This document shows positions 1-6,318 of a stretch of DNA of 6,420 bases, one piece after another (position 1 is the first letter of the stretch; each line of letters opens with the position of its first letter). The notes beneath the pieces were generated by a model, which saw nothing but the letters and a program-made list of their open reading frames with translations, made no database searches and was not told the origin of the DNA. A program made the translations under genes and the position numbers. The DNA is from Candidatus Zixiibacteriota bacterium (GTDB taxonomy: Bacteria > Zixibacteria > MSB-5A5 > CAIYYT01), in the NCBI GenBank assembly GCA_026397575.1, contig JAPLUP010000135.1:1-6420 (forward strand), given 5' to 3'.

Positions 1-2682
1 GACCTCTGGAACATCTATGACATGCACGGTGTCAGCCAGATAGCCAAACTCCGGCAGAATCTCCGGCAGAAGGTTGGGAGAGCGCAGTAGAAATTGTTCA
101 TTGAAGACGATCTCCTTGTCATCAGGATAAAGTGGCAGATACCTGATTTCGGCCTCGACCAGATCCTGGAAAAAGTGCGTGCCGAAGGACAAATCCGGCA
201 GGTAATTGCCGCTCTTGCGAGCAATCTCAATCAGCACCGCCGTGTTATTGATATCCGAGTAGGTTACGCTGACGCCCAGTTTGATATCACCGCGACTTCC
301 CCACCGTCCGGGCCCCATCAGGATGAACTGTCGTTTGGGCAACAGCGCGTTTAGCTTGCCGATGGCCCTGCCGACCGCAAGCAAAGTGGCGCGATCAGCG
401 ATGTCGCCGTACTTTGCCGGATCGACATAAACGATGTGCGTCACGTCCGGCACGCGACCGTTCGAGACATAGCGATTTGCCGTGAAAATCATCCGCTCCG
501 GCGGAATGTCCTGCGGAATCGGCGCCGCACCCGAGACCAGAGCTTGACTCTGTGGACGGCACTGCAATAGATAGAAATGCGTGCCGTCATGCGCAAATTC
601 GAGGTCAACCGGCGTACCGAGCTTCTCTTCGAGCGTCTTGAGAATGAGACTAATCATGGGCACGAACGATGACTGCGACAGAAGACCTTCGAAAGTCACG
701 ACTAAATCATTTGCGGACGAAAGATTGAATCCCGACAGGCGTCGCAGATGGTCTTCTTCGAACACCGACCCAACCTGATTCAACCCCGGGTAGTCGCCGC
801 CGACTTCCTTCAGCAGTTCAGTCACTTCCAAAGTTTCGAAGGAATTGGTTTCGAGATTGATGACGTCAATCTTTTTCGGAGAATAGCGAGCCACTTCCTC
901 GGGAGTTACGTTCACGCGGAGACCCGGCTGTCCCGGCGATACCAGCACCGGATAGTCCTCCGACACACGATCAACAGCGCGGGTACCGAGACCGGGGACT
1001 AGACGCACCAAGCCATCCTCGCGCTTGATGCGCGGCGACCACCGGAACTCGTTCTTGCTGAATGCAACACCGGCGAAGGATGGCAGGAAATACTTCCCCG
1101 CTCGTGTACCGACCACCTGTTGAATCATGATCCCCATCTCTTCATGGAAATCGAGTAACCCTCGCTCCGCACGATATTCAATCGGGTCGGGGCCAAAGGT
1201 CGAAGCATAGACTTCCGAGATGGCATCGAGCAGTGCCTCCACCCGATCGGCTTTGTCACCCTGATTCGCCAGGAAAAGGCTCTTGTACTTGCCGGAAAAC
1301 GCCGCGCCCGCACGGTCCTCCAACAAGCTGGAACTGCGCACGATGAGCGGGCTGTCACCGAAATCATCCAAAACCGCCGAAAGTGCTTTGACAATTTCCG
1401 GCGGGAAATGACCATTCTTGAAAGTCTGTACTACGTTGGGGTACTCCAGGCGCACTTGATCGATGTCTTTATACTTCTGTTCGATAACCTCTTCGAGATT
1501 ATTGAAATTGATGAAATGCAAGACTACATCGGAAGTGATATACCAGGTCTTGGGTATCTTGACATCGGCGAGCAGACTGTTCTCGTTTACCAACTTTTTG
1601 AGAATTTGAGACGCCAGAAACAGGCCGGCGCTCTTGCCCCCGAGACGGCCTAGGCTATCGGGCGTATAAACCATATTGTGCAGAAGTTCGAACATGTCGT
1701 CAATTTCGATATGCTGCTTGGCGATATTGATGAAATCAAGATGTTCCGAGAAAAAGCGCCGAATCAATGATACTAATACCATCCGCTTGGTGGGATTCGG
1801 AATGCCGATTCCCTCCGGTACCATGCGGCGATAACGGCGAATCGTTTCAGCTACTTCAGCCACCGGCGAACTGGTACTGACCAGCGACTTGATGAGAAAG
1901 CCGAGTTTGTCCTGCTGAATCCACTTTTGGATGAGGCTCAGTATCTCCGCCGGACTCAGATGATCGGCAGCGATGGCGAACGTTTGGTCGCTCAGGAAAT
2001 CGCTCGAGGATATCAGGGTCTTGCGGTAAAATGGCCGGTTTGATTCTCCCAGCAGTTCTTCGTCATCGCCCGGTTCACCCGGACTGTAATACTCCAGTAA
2101 CTGTTTGGCTTCGTCCACTCCCGTCCAACACAGATGGTTCAGCATCTTGTGGGAGATGCGCAGATAGAGATTGCGGTCGGTCTGGCGCAACAGATCAAGC
2201 ACTACGCGCCACTCGGTCTTGGTATTGTCCAGCAACTCTTGCGCCGCCGTGCGATATTCCTGGAAGACATATTTCATTTTTTGATAGGTGATGAATGCAC
2301 CCAAGCGCTCGGCAATTGTGTTGATCAGTTTGATCTCTTCCTTTAGGAATGGACCCTGATCTTCGTTGGGCATCTCCTGCGTGTAGTAGACGCTGATGGT
2401 ACCTACGGGCTGATCGAGCACCTGAATATTGGCACTCTGCATCCACGATGATTCACGAAAATTCGCCGATTGGTAAGATGAGCTTCCCATGGTAATCTTT
2501 GACTGGCAGATCTCGGGGTACTGCCAACCGGGAGGAACCGCTTCGATAATTCCTTTGCAGACGTCCTCCAAATTGGACTCGGGTTTTAGTAGCTCCTCGA
2601 TGCGATAGAGGCAACTCAGTTCCTTGGCTCTCTCTTGCAAGAACCAGATCAGTTTGGTAGTCGGAGTCTCTTTGCTATTCAT
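1..2682 (-). CDS. Sensor-domain PEP/pyruvate-binding (PPDK N-terminal) protein, partial: first 894 codons, 3' end outside the window
   Basis: The reading frame is open for 894 codons from ATG at 2682 to base 1 with no stop. Residues about 15-134 (ELSCLYRIEELL, then PPGWQYPEI, then QGPFLKEEIKLINTIAERLG) form a GAF-like sensor domain of the kind found at the front of histidine kinases. Residues about 135-340 are mostly helical (EWRVVLDLLRQTDRNLYLRI at 157-176). Residues about 344-712 are the PPDK/PEP-synthase ATP-binding domain: LGGKSAGL with K350, VRSSSLLED with R449, IMIQQVVGTRAG (518-529), PGLGTRAVDR (563-572), E695, and Q707-x-R709 in LLQCRPQ. The 12-residue E-to-Q spacing matches PPDK. A C-terminal domain follows, with FILMGPGRWGSRGD (786-799) and SFGTHFFQDL (832-841), still continuing at the window edge. 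No phosphohistidine swivelling domain is seen in the visible part. No transmembrane segment is evident. The gene is read from the same mRNA as its shorter paralogue just upstream. Substrate and signal are unknown. Confidence 0.92.
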   Translation of the reverse strand, partial: MNSKETPTTKLIWFLQERAKELSCLYRIEELLKPESNLEDVCKGIIEAVPPGWQYPEICQSKITMGSSSYQSANFRESSWMQSANIQVLDQPVGTISVYYTQEMPNEDQGPFLKEEIKLINTIAERLGAFITYQKMKYVFQEYRTAAQELLDNTKTEWRVVLDLLRQTDRNLYLRISHKMLNHLCWTGVDEAKQLLEYYSPGEPGDDEELLGESNRPFYRKTLISSSDFLSDQTFAIAADHLSPAEILSLIQKWIQQDKLGFLIKSLVSTSSPVAEVAETIRRYRRMVPEGIGIPNPTKRMVLVSLIRRFFSEHLDFINIAKQHIEIDDMFELLHNMVYTPDSLGRLGGKSAGLFLASQILKKLVNENSLLADVKIPKTWYITSDVVLHFINFNNLEEVIEQKYKDIDQVRLEYPNVVQTFKNGHFPPEIVKALSAVLDDFGDSPLIVRSSSLLEDRAGAAFSGKYKSLFLANQGDKADRVEALLDAISEVYASTFGPDPIEYRAERGLLDFHEEMGIMIQQVVGTRAGKYFLPSFAGVAFSKNEFRWSPRIKREDGLVRLVPGLGTRAVDRVSEDYPVLVSPGQPGLRVNVTPEEVARYSPKKIDVINLETNSFETLEVTELLKEVGGDYPGLNQVGSVFEEDHLRRLSGFNLSSANDLVVTFEGLLSQSSFVPMISLILKTLEEKLGTPVDLEFAHDGTHFYLLQCRPQSQALVSGAAPIPQDIPPERMIFTANRYVSNGRVPDVTHIVYVDPAKYGDIADRATLLAVGRAIGKLNALLPKRQFILMGPGRWGSRGDIKLGVSVTYSDINNTAVLIEIARKSGNYLPDLSFGTHFFQDLVEAEIRYLPLYPDDKEIVFNEQFLLRSPNLLPEILPEFGYLADTVHVIDVPEV

Positions 2683-2698
2683 GATCGGATCACCCCTC
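2679..2698 (-). promoter_or_regulatory. ATGA stop/start overlap with upstream ribosome binding site
   Basis: The TGA stop of the 585-residue protein (2681-2679) and the ATG of the large protein (2682-2680) share bases as ATGA. A GAGGGG sequence at 2698-2693 lies ten bases before the ATG, a slightly long spacing. The arrangement is classic for translational coupling and implies that the two paralogues are made together, probably in fixed ratio. Confidence 0.85.
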
Positions 2699-4436
2699 GC
2701 GCGCTTTTGCCGTCAATTTGCACTCGCAACGGCGCCGCCAATTTTACGTGCCTGACAAAGTCAGTCTCGGTCACCGTCTGCTGGCTCTGGAACCAGTCCC
2801 ACTTTATCGGAAAACGTCCACTGTGCGATACAGAAAAATAGCCTACCTGCGAACTGATGACATTATGGAAAAAATGTGAACCCTGCGACAGTTCGACGTG
2901 CATATCAGGTAAAGAAGCTTCCACAATCACCTTGGCCCCAGAAATTTGCCACCAACTCACCGGGATACCGAACGGCGGGTCAGTCGTACCGAGTCGGCCG
3001 TAAACAATCAGCAAATAAGGATGTCCTTCTGCAACCAAACGATGATTGATCGCCTCCAAATCGGCGGCAATCTGCCGGGACGCCCTTTCGTTGAAGTCAG
3101 TCACTTTAAGAAATACGACATCCCTCACTGTGTTGATAAGACCGTTGCCGAGCACTTTTTCCGAAGCGATTAGCACGTCCTCGGCCTCCAAATCGTCAAT
3201 TGGTACCTCAACCTTGCTGCGCGAGACAAACATCGGGCGCACCTGCAGGAAACCAAATCGCGCCGGCACCCCGTTCTCGGGATCAAGCGTAACGGCGAAT
3301 TCAACCTCCACTTCATGGCCGACAACTTCCTCGCAAAGTTTCAGTAGTGACTTAAGCAGGTTGTTCAAGGGAATGTCTCCCAGCGACAGAATGGGTGCGA
3401 AAGTCAACACTCTCGGTCCCTGGCCGAAAATGCCGGTCATAAGTCGGTCGTTTTCGGGCTGATAGGTCGAAGCAGTAAACTGGAGGACGCCATCGGTCTC
3501 GGCTTCCGCCAGATCGCCCGTCACCATGTACTCCGTCTCTTTGATCGGGTCATAGGCTGGCGGCTTACCCATGTTGACCGCCCAAAACTCGTTCTGTGTC
3601 TGCTTCAACATGTCGGAGGTTGACTTGTAAGGTGGAGCGGTGCGCGGATACGACGGGCAGTAGCTCCATGACTTGCCGCCATCGACAATCGTCTTGCCAA
3701 GACCCAGCGCCAGATCAATAACACCGTCTGTGGGCTTGCCATGACCGGTCGCATAGTAATTGTATGACCGCGCCACACCCGAAATCTGCGGATAGAATTT
3801 GTCACCAAAGCGCAGCCCGACAACCTCCTGTATGATAATCGCCATCTTCTCTTTTTCCACCGATTGCCCGGTAGTTTTGATATAGGTCTTCGCCTCGCGG
3901 AAGAACGTTGATGCATAAACGAATTTGACCGCCTCCACGAGTACTCGGAAACGGGAGTCAGCATCAAACTGGTTGTTGGGAATCATCTTGGTGCCGTAGA
4001 CACCGGCGAACGGTTCCCGCAGGGCATCCTCGAAAAGACTTGACGAGCGGATCGCCAACGGCGAATGCATACTGACCGCCAATGCGCGCAGGTCGCCGAC
4101 GATGTCCGGAGGGAGATTCCCCCTCTGGAAAGCGTGGGCGATCTGCTCGTTACTGGCATCATCCGAGTATGCAATCTCGTAAAGGTTGTTCTGTTTCATG
4201 AAAGCGTCGAAGACGTCAGTTGCCATAACCGTCATCGTCGGAATTCGCACCGTGAAGTCGGGGAAATCTTGGCCGTTCATGCGGCTGAGGAGTGAATCTT
4301 TGATGAATGCTAACCCCTGCGCCTTGCCACCAATCCAACCCGATCCGATGTAGCTGAAGACACCGCTAAAATCGGTGAACCGGCGGTCAAACGGCGTCAG
4401 TTTGTTTAACGATGCTTCACCGGCTCGATCTGGCAC
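2679..4436 (-). CDS. PEP/pyruvate-binding (PPDK N-terminal) domain protein, 585 aa, no phosphohistidine or PEP-barrel domain
   Basis: This is a predicted cytoplasmic ATP-dependent phosphotransferase-like protein whose substrate is unknown. Residues about 30-402 form the ATP-grasp-type nucleotide-binding domain of PPDK and PEP synthase. Visible motifs are IGGKAQGL (35-42), IRSSSLFEDAL (129-139), FAGVYGTK (143-150), IIIQEVVG (200-207) and LGLGKTIVDG (244-253), followed by E379 and then Q398-x-R400 in FLQVRPM. The GLGE motif of PEP synthase reads GLGK here. Residues about 405-585 form a second domain with YGRLGTTDPPFGIPV (479-493) and SQGSHFFHNV (527-536), homologous to the C-terminal region of the next gene. 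The GGxxSHxAIxAR phosphohistidine motif and the PEP/pyruvate barrel are absent, and full PEP synthases are about 800 residues, so this is not a complete one. The start is GTG, with GGGAG seven bases upstream. The stop overlaps the next start by 4 bases. The domain call is strong; the function is unknown. Confidence 0.92.
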   Translation of the reverse strand: MPDRAGEASLNKLTPFDRRFTDFSGVFSYIGSGWIGGKAQGLAFIKDSLLSRMNGQDFPDFTVRIPTMTVMATDVFDAFMKQNNLYEIAYSDDASNEQIAHAFQRGNLPPDIVGDLRALAVSMHSPLAIRSSSLFEDALREPFAGVYGTKMIPNNQFDADSRFRVLVEAVKFVYASTFFREAKTYIKTTGQSVEKEKMAIIIQEVVGLRFGDKFYPQISGVARSYNYYATGHGKPTDGVIDLALGLGKTIVDGGKSWSYCPSYPRTAPPYKSTSDMLKQTQNEFWAVNMGKPPAYDPIKETEYMVTGDLAEAETDGVLQFTASTYQPENDRLMTGIFGQGPRVLTFAPILSLGDIPLNNLLKSLLKLCEEVVGHEVEVEFAVTLDPENGVPARFGFLQVRPMFVSRSKVEVPIDDLEAEDVLIASEKVLGNGLINTVRDVVFLKVTDFNERASRQIAADLEAINHRLVAEGHPYLLIVYGRLGTTDPPFGIPVSWWQISGAKVIVEASLPDMHVELSQGSHFFHNVISSQVGYFSVSHSGRFPIKWDWFQSQQTVTETDFVRHVKLAAPLRVQIDGKSARGVIRS

Positions 4437-4448
4437 TTGAGAACTCCC
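4434..4448 (-). promoter_or_regulatory. Ribosome binding site deciding the GTG start of the 585-aa gene
   Basis: GGGAG at 4448-4444 lies seven bases before GTG (4436-4434). The nearby ATG at 4450 is out of frame with the protein, and no in-frame ATG lies between the GTG and the conserved GGK region that would keep the N-terminus intact. GTG is therefore the best start. Confidence 0.75.
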
Positions 4449-4489
4449 ATACTTGGTGTATCGACGGAAGAGCCATTGTACTTTTACGC

Positions 4490-4515
4490 GCCGTCAGGAA
4501 CCTCTTCCTGACGGC
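4490..4515 (-). repeat. Perfect 11-bp stem-loop between gdhA and the 585-aa gene
   Basis: On the minus-strand transcript GCCGTCAGGAA pairs perfectly with TTCCTGACGGC around a GAGG loop. It begins 55 bases after the gdhA stop and ends 53 bases before the next start. The sequence after it (GCGTAAAAGTAC) has no T-run, so it is not a standard intrinsic terminator. It could stabilise the gdhA mRNA end, mark a processing site, or lower read-through into the downstream pair. Confidence 0.75.
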
Positions 4516-4532
4516 ACACCACTGTCTGTTTT

Positions 4533-4552
4533 GTCGGGAAAGGGCTTCCGAC
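4533..4552 (-). repeat. Second, imperfect hairpin after gdhA
   Basis: GTCGG/CCGAC plus AA/TT pair with one bulged base, giving seven base pairs around a five-base loop. It begins 18 bases after the gdhA stop. The transcript continues AAAACAG, so there is no U-tract. With the stronger stem 17 bases further on it forms a tandem structured spacer in the 134-base gap. Confidence 0.5.
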
Positions 4553-4570
4553 GACGCACTACTTCAGCGA

Positions 4571-5857
4571 CTACACCCAGCCGCGATCTTTGCAGGCCTG
4601 AGCCACGCGGCTTACGGAAATGATGTAAGCTGCATCGCGCATGTAAAGCTTCCGCTGGCGAGCCAGTTCGCTGACTGCCAGAAACGCGGACGTCATCTTG
4701 ACATCGAGCTTGCCTAACACTTCGTCTTTCTCCCAGTAGTAGTTCATGTTGCACTGGACCTGCTCGAAGTAGCTGCAAGTGACACCACCAGCGTTGGCCA
4801 GGAAGTCGGGAACCACGAAAATGCCTCGTTGTTGGATCACCTTGTCGGCTTCCGGTGTGGTTGGACCATTGGCGCCCTCGGCAATGATCTTCACGTTCTT
4901 GCCGATCTTGCCAACGTTAGCATCCGTAATCTGGTGTTCAAGCGCGCACGGGAAAAGAATGTCAACATCCTGTTCGATCCAGGCGTCACCGGGAAGAATT
5001 TCGTAACCGAGATCCTTCGCCTTGCTCTTATCGATACCGCCGAAACGGTCGGTGATTCCCATCAGCGCCTTCACGTCGATGCCCTCCTTCTTACGGAAGG
5101 TATACGAAGTCTGATCGTGTTGATCCCAGCATGATACGCAGATCGGCTTGCCACCAATCTGCTGATATAGTTGCAGGGCGTACTGGGAAACGTTGCCGAA
5201 CCCTTGGAAACTGGCGGTCGTATTCTCCGGCTTGATACCCATTTCTCGCAAAGCTTCACGCACGGTGTAAACGACACCATAACCGGTAGCTTCGGTTCTG
5301 CCCAACGAACCACCCATACCGACTGGCTTGCCGGTAATCATACCCGGGTACCTTTCGCCTCGAATCTTTTCGTATTCGTCGAGCATCCAGAGCATATGCT
5401 GACCGCTGGTCATTACGTCCGGAGCCGGGACGTCGGTAAACGGACCAACATTACGCACCATCTGACGAATCCAGCCTCGGCAGATTTGCTCTTGCTCGTG
5501 CTCGCTTAGATTATGCGGGTCGCAAATCACGCCACCTTTGCCACCACCCAACGGGATGTCGACCACGGAGCATTTCCAAGTCATCCACATCGCCAGCGCG
5601 CGTACGGTGTCGACGGTTTCTTGCGGGTGAAAACGAATACCGCCTTTGCATGGACCGCGCGAATCATTATGCTGGACACGGAAACCTCTGAACACTTTCA
5701 CTTTGCCATCGTCCATCCGCACCGGGATCAGAAACGCAAACTCACGCATCGGTTCCCGCAGCAATTCTCTGGTACCGGAGTCGAGATTGAGAAAATCGGC
5801 TGCCTTATCAAATTGCTGTTGAGCCATCGCAAAAGGGTTAAACGCCTTGTCTGACAT
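4571..5857 (-). CDS. gdhA: Glutamate dehydrogenase (Glu/Leu/Phe/Val dehydrogenase family), 428 aa
   Basis: This cytoplasmic enzyme catalyses reversible oxidative deamination of L-glutamate to 2-oxoglutarate and ammonia with NAD(P), linking nitrogen assimilation to the TCA cycle. The length is typical of the hexameric family. Seen in the sequence: K71 in GPCKGGIRFHP, K95, the catalytic K107 in PLGGGKGG, and D147 in DVPAPDVMT. Their spacings (24, 12 and 40) equal those of K89, K113, K125 and D165 in the Clostridium symbiosum enzyme. A Rossmann motif GFGNVS follows at 219-224, then EGANGPTTPEAD at 327-338 and NAGGVTCSYFEQ at 355-366, where S362 fits the substrate-binding serine. After the second Rossmann strand the usual VSDS is VSCW (241-244), so NAD versus NADP use cannot be read off. 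The ATG start has GGAAGGGAG at 5873-5865, seven bases upstream. It is the first gene of the cluster, and two promoter-like sequences lie upstream. Confidence 0.97.
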   Translation of the reverse strand: MSDKAFNPFAMAQQQFDKAADFLNLDSGTRELLREPMREFAFLIPVRMDDGKVKVFRGFRVQHNDSRGPCKGGIRFHPQETVDTVRALAMWMTWKCSVVDIPLGGGKGGVICDPHNLSEHEQEQICRGWIRQMVRNVGPFTDVPAPDVMTSGQHMLWMLDEYEKIRGERYPGMITGKPVGMGGSLGRTEATGYGVVYTVREALREMGIKPENTTASFQGFGNVSQYALQLYQQIGGKPICVSCWDQHDQTSYTFRKKEGIDVKALMGITDRFGGIDKSKAKDLGYEILPGDAWIEQDVDILFPCALEHQITDANVGKIGKNVKIIAEGANGPTTPEADKVIQQRGIFVVPDFLANAGGVTCSYFEQVQCNMNYYWEKDEVLGKLDVKMTSAFLAVSELARQRKLYMRDAAYIISVSRVAQACKDRGWV

Positions 5858-5893
5858 CTATTGTCTCCCTTCCAAACCTGGAGAGTGATCTAT

Positions 5894-5913
5894 GGCAGCG
5901 ATAAGTCGCTGCC
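5894..5913 (-). repeat. Perfect 8-bp inverted repeat in the gdhA leader
   Basis: GGCAGCGA and TCGCTGCC are separated by four bases and lie 36-56 bases upstream of the gdhA start. In the mRNA this would form a small hairpin just before the ribosome binding site, which itself stays unpaired. It could also be a DNA operator. No known riboswitch consensus was recognised. Confidence 0.6.
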
Positions 5914-5914
5914 G

Positions 5915-5930
5915 GCTGTAAGCTTACGGC
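5915..5930. promoter_or_regulatory. Palindrome GTAAGCTTAC upstream of gdhA, operator-like
   Basis: GTAAGCTTAC (5918-5927) is a perfect 10-bp palindrome. The symmetry extends through GC/GC at 5915-5916 and 5929-5930 with one mismatched pair between. It sits next to the leader hairpin at 5894-5913. Its size and symmetry fit a dimeric regulator site, but no particular regulator family can be named. Confidence 0.35.
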
Positions 5931-6035
5931 GCCTGGTCTACACCGCACGGCGTTGTCCGTATGCATATTTGACCAATTCCTATGCGGAGATTAGACGACT
6001 TCTTTTCTTGGAGTACATCTGATCCGCACATTCAA

Positions 6036-6064
6036 AACATAACCGGATTTGACCGAATAGTCAA
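6036..6064 (-). promoter_or_regulatory. Putative sigma-70-type promoter P2 for gdhA
   Basis: TTGACT (6064-6059), a 17-base spacer and TATGTT (6041-6036) match the consensus at 9 of 12 positions. Transcription would start near 6029 and give a leader of about 170 bases. The -35 hexamer lies in the palindrome TTGAC-N6-GTCAA (6049-6064). Assigned by consensus only. Confidence 0.4.
6049..6064. promoter_or_regulatory. TTGAC-N6-GTCAA inverted repeat, possible operator
   Basis: Two perfect 5-base half-sites are separated by six bases and overlap the -35 of the leftward promoter P2. The TTGACC of the left arm could also be the -35 of a rightward promoter, with an 18-base spacer and TATGTA at 6073-6078. 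A related TTTGACC recurs at 5968-5974. This may be a regulator site, or simply two opposed -35 hexamers. Confidence 0.35.
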
Positions 6065-6126
6065 GCTACTGCTATGTACTACTTCCGCACAACCTCCCTA
6101 TGGCATATGTTATTCATATTCAATCA

Positions 6127-6155
6127 ATTATACTAACTCACCTACAAGCGGACAA
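6127..6155 (-). promoter_or_regulatory. Putative sigma-70-type promoter P1 for gdhA
   Basis: TTGTCC (6155-6150), a 17-base spacer and a perfect TATAAT (6132-6127) match the consensus at 10 of 12 positions in an AT-rich stretch. Transcription would begin near 6120, giving a leader of about 260 bases that contains P2 and the leader repeats. A GC-rich hairpin lies directly upstream (6159-6179) and could insulate it from upstream transcription. Confidence 0.5.
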
Positions 6156-6158
6156 ATA

Positions 6159-6179
6159 GGGTGGGCTTGTAACCCGCCC
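6159..6179 (-). terminator. GC-rich hairpin upstream of P1, terminator-like
   Basis: GGGCGGG and CCCACCC on the minus strand pair over seven positions around a seven-base loop; on that strand one pair is C/A mismatched, while on the plus strand the same position is a G-U pair. TATTTGTC follows on the minus strand, a weak T-rich tail. Similar GGGTGGG...CCCGCCC palindromes occur as scattered intergenic elements in environmental bacteria, so repeat and terminator readings both remain open. Confidence 0.4.
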
Positions 6180-6250
6180 CATCTGATTGAGATACCAGTG
6201 CGGTTATTAGAAACTTACCTTCTACCGTCAACAATCTATAGGGAACACAC

Positions 6251-6274
6251 AACCCGTCATCGGGATGACGGGTT
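6251..6274. terminator. Perfect 10-bp hairpin, possible bidirectional terminator
   Basis: AACCCGTCAT and ATGACGGGTT pair perfectly around CGGG. The plus strand continues TGTCATAAATTT and the minus strand continues GTGTGTTCCC, so neither side has a strong T-run, although the stem ends in A-T pairs. It would separate whatever lies beyond 6420 from gdhA. It could also be part of a dispersed intergenic repeat. Confidence 0.45.
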
Positions 6275-6318
6275 TGTCATAAATTTCACAAGCAAGAAAA
6301 CACGCCTACCTAACAGAG

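Noticed and set aside
1125..1415. Minus-strand open frame of 96 codons
   Set aside because: It lies in another frame inside the 894-codon open frame of the large PPDK-N protein, whose motifs continue through this stretch.
3046..3462. Plus-strand open frame of 138 codons
   Set aside because: It lies wholly antisense to the 585-residue gene, is rich in Ser and Thr from reverse reading, and has no recognisable motif.
2679..4436. Annotation as phosphoenolpyruvate synthase (ppsA) or pyruvate phosphate dikinase (ppdK)
   Set aside because: Only the N-terminal ATP-binding domain is present. The phosphohistidine motif and the PEP/pyruvate barrel are missing and the length is too short.
4490..4515. 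Intrinsic terminator of gdhA
   Set aside because: The stem is strong, but the transcript continues GCGUAAAAGUAC without a U-tract, so the Rho-independent terminator pattern is not met.
5171..5854. Plus-strand open frames of 112 and 113 codons opposite gdhA
   Set aside because: They lie antisense to a strongly conserved dehydrogenase and show no family features, so they are reading-frame shadows.
6075..6098. Leader peptide after GGGAGG (6098-6093)
   Set aside because: The only nearby starts are TTG or GTG directly against the GGAGG, with stops after three to six codons, so there is no workable ribosome spacing.
6204..6231. Third promoter-like pair TTGACG-N16-TAATAA on the minus strand
   Set aside because: The -10 element matches only three of six consensus bases, and a better promoter (6127-6155) lies just downstream.
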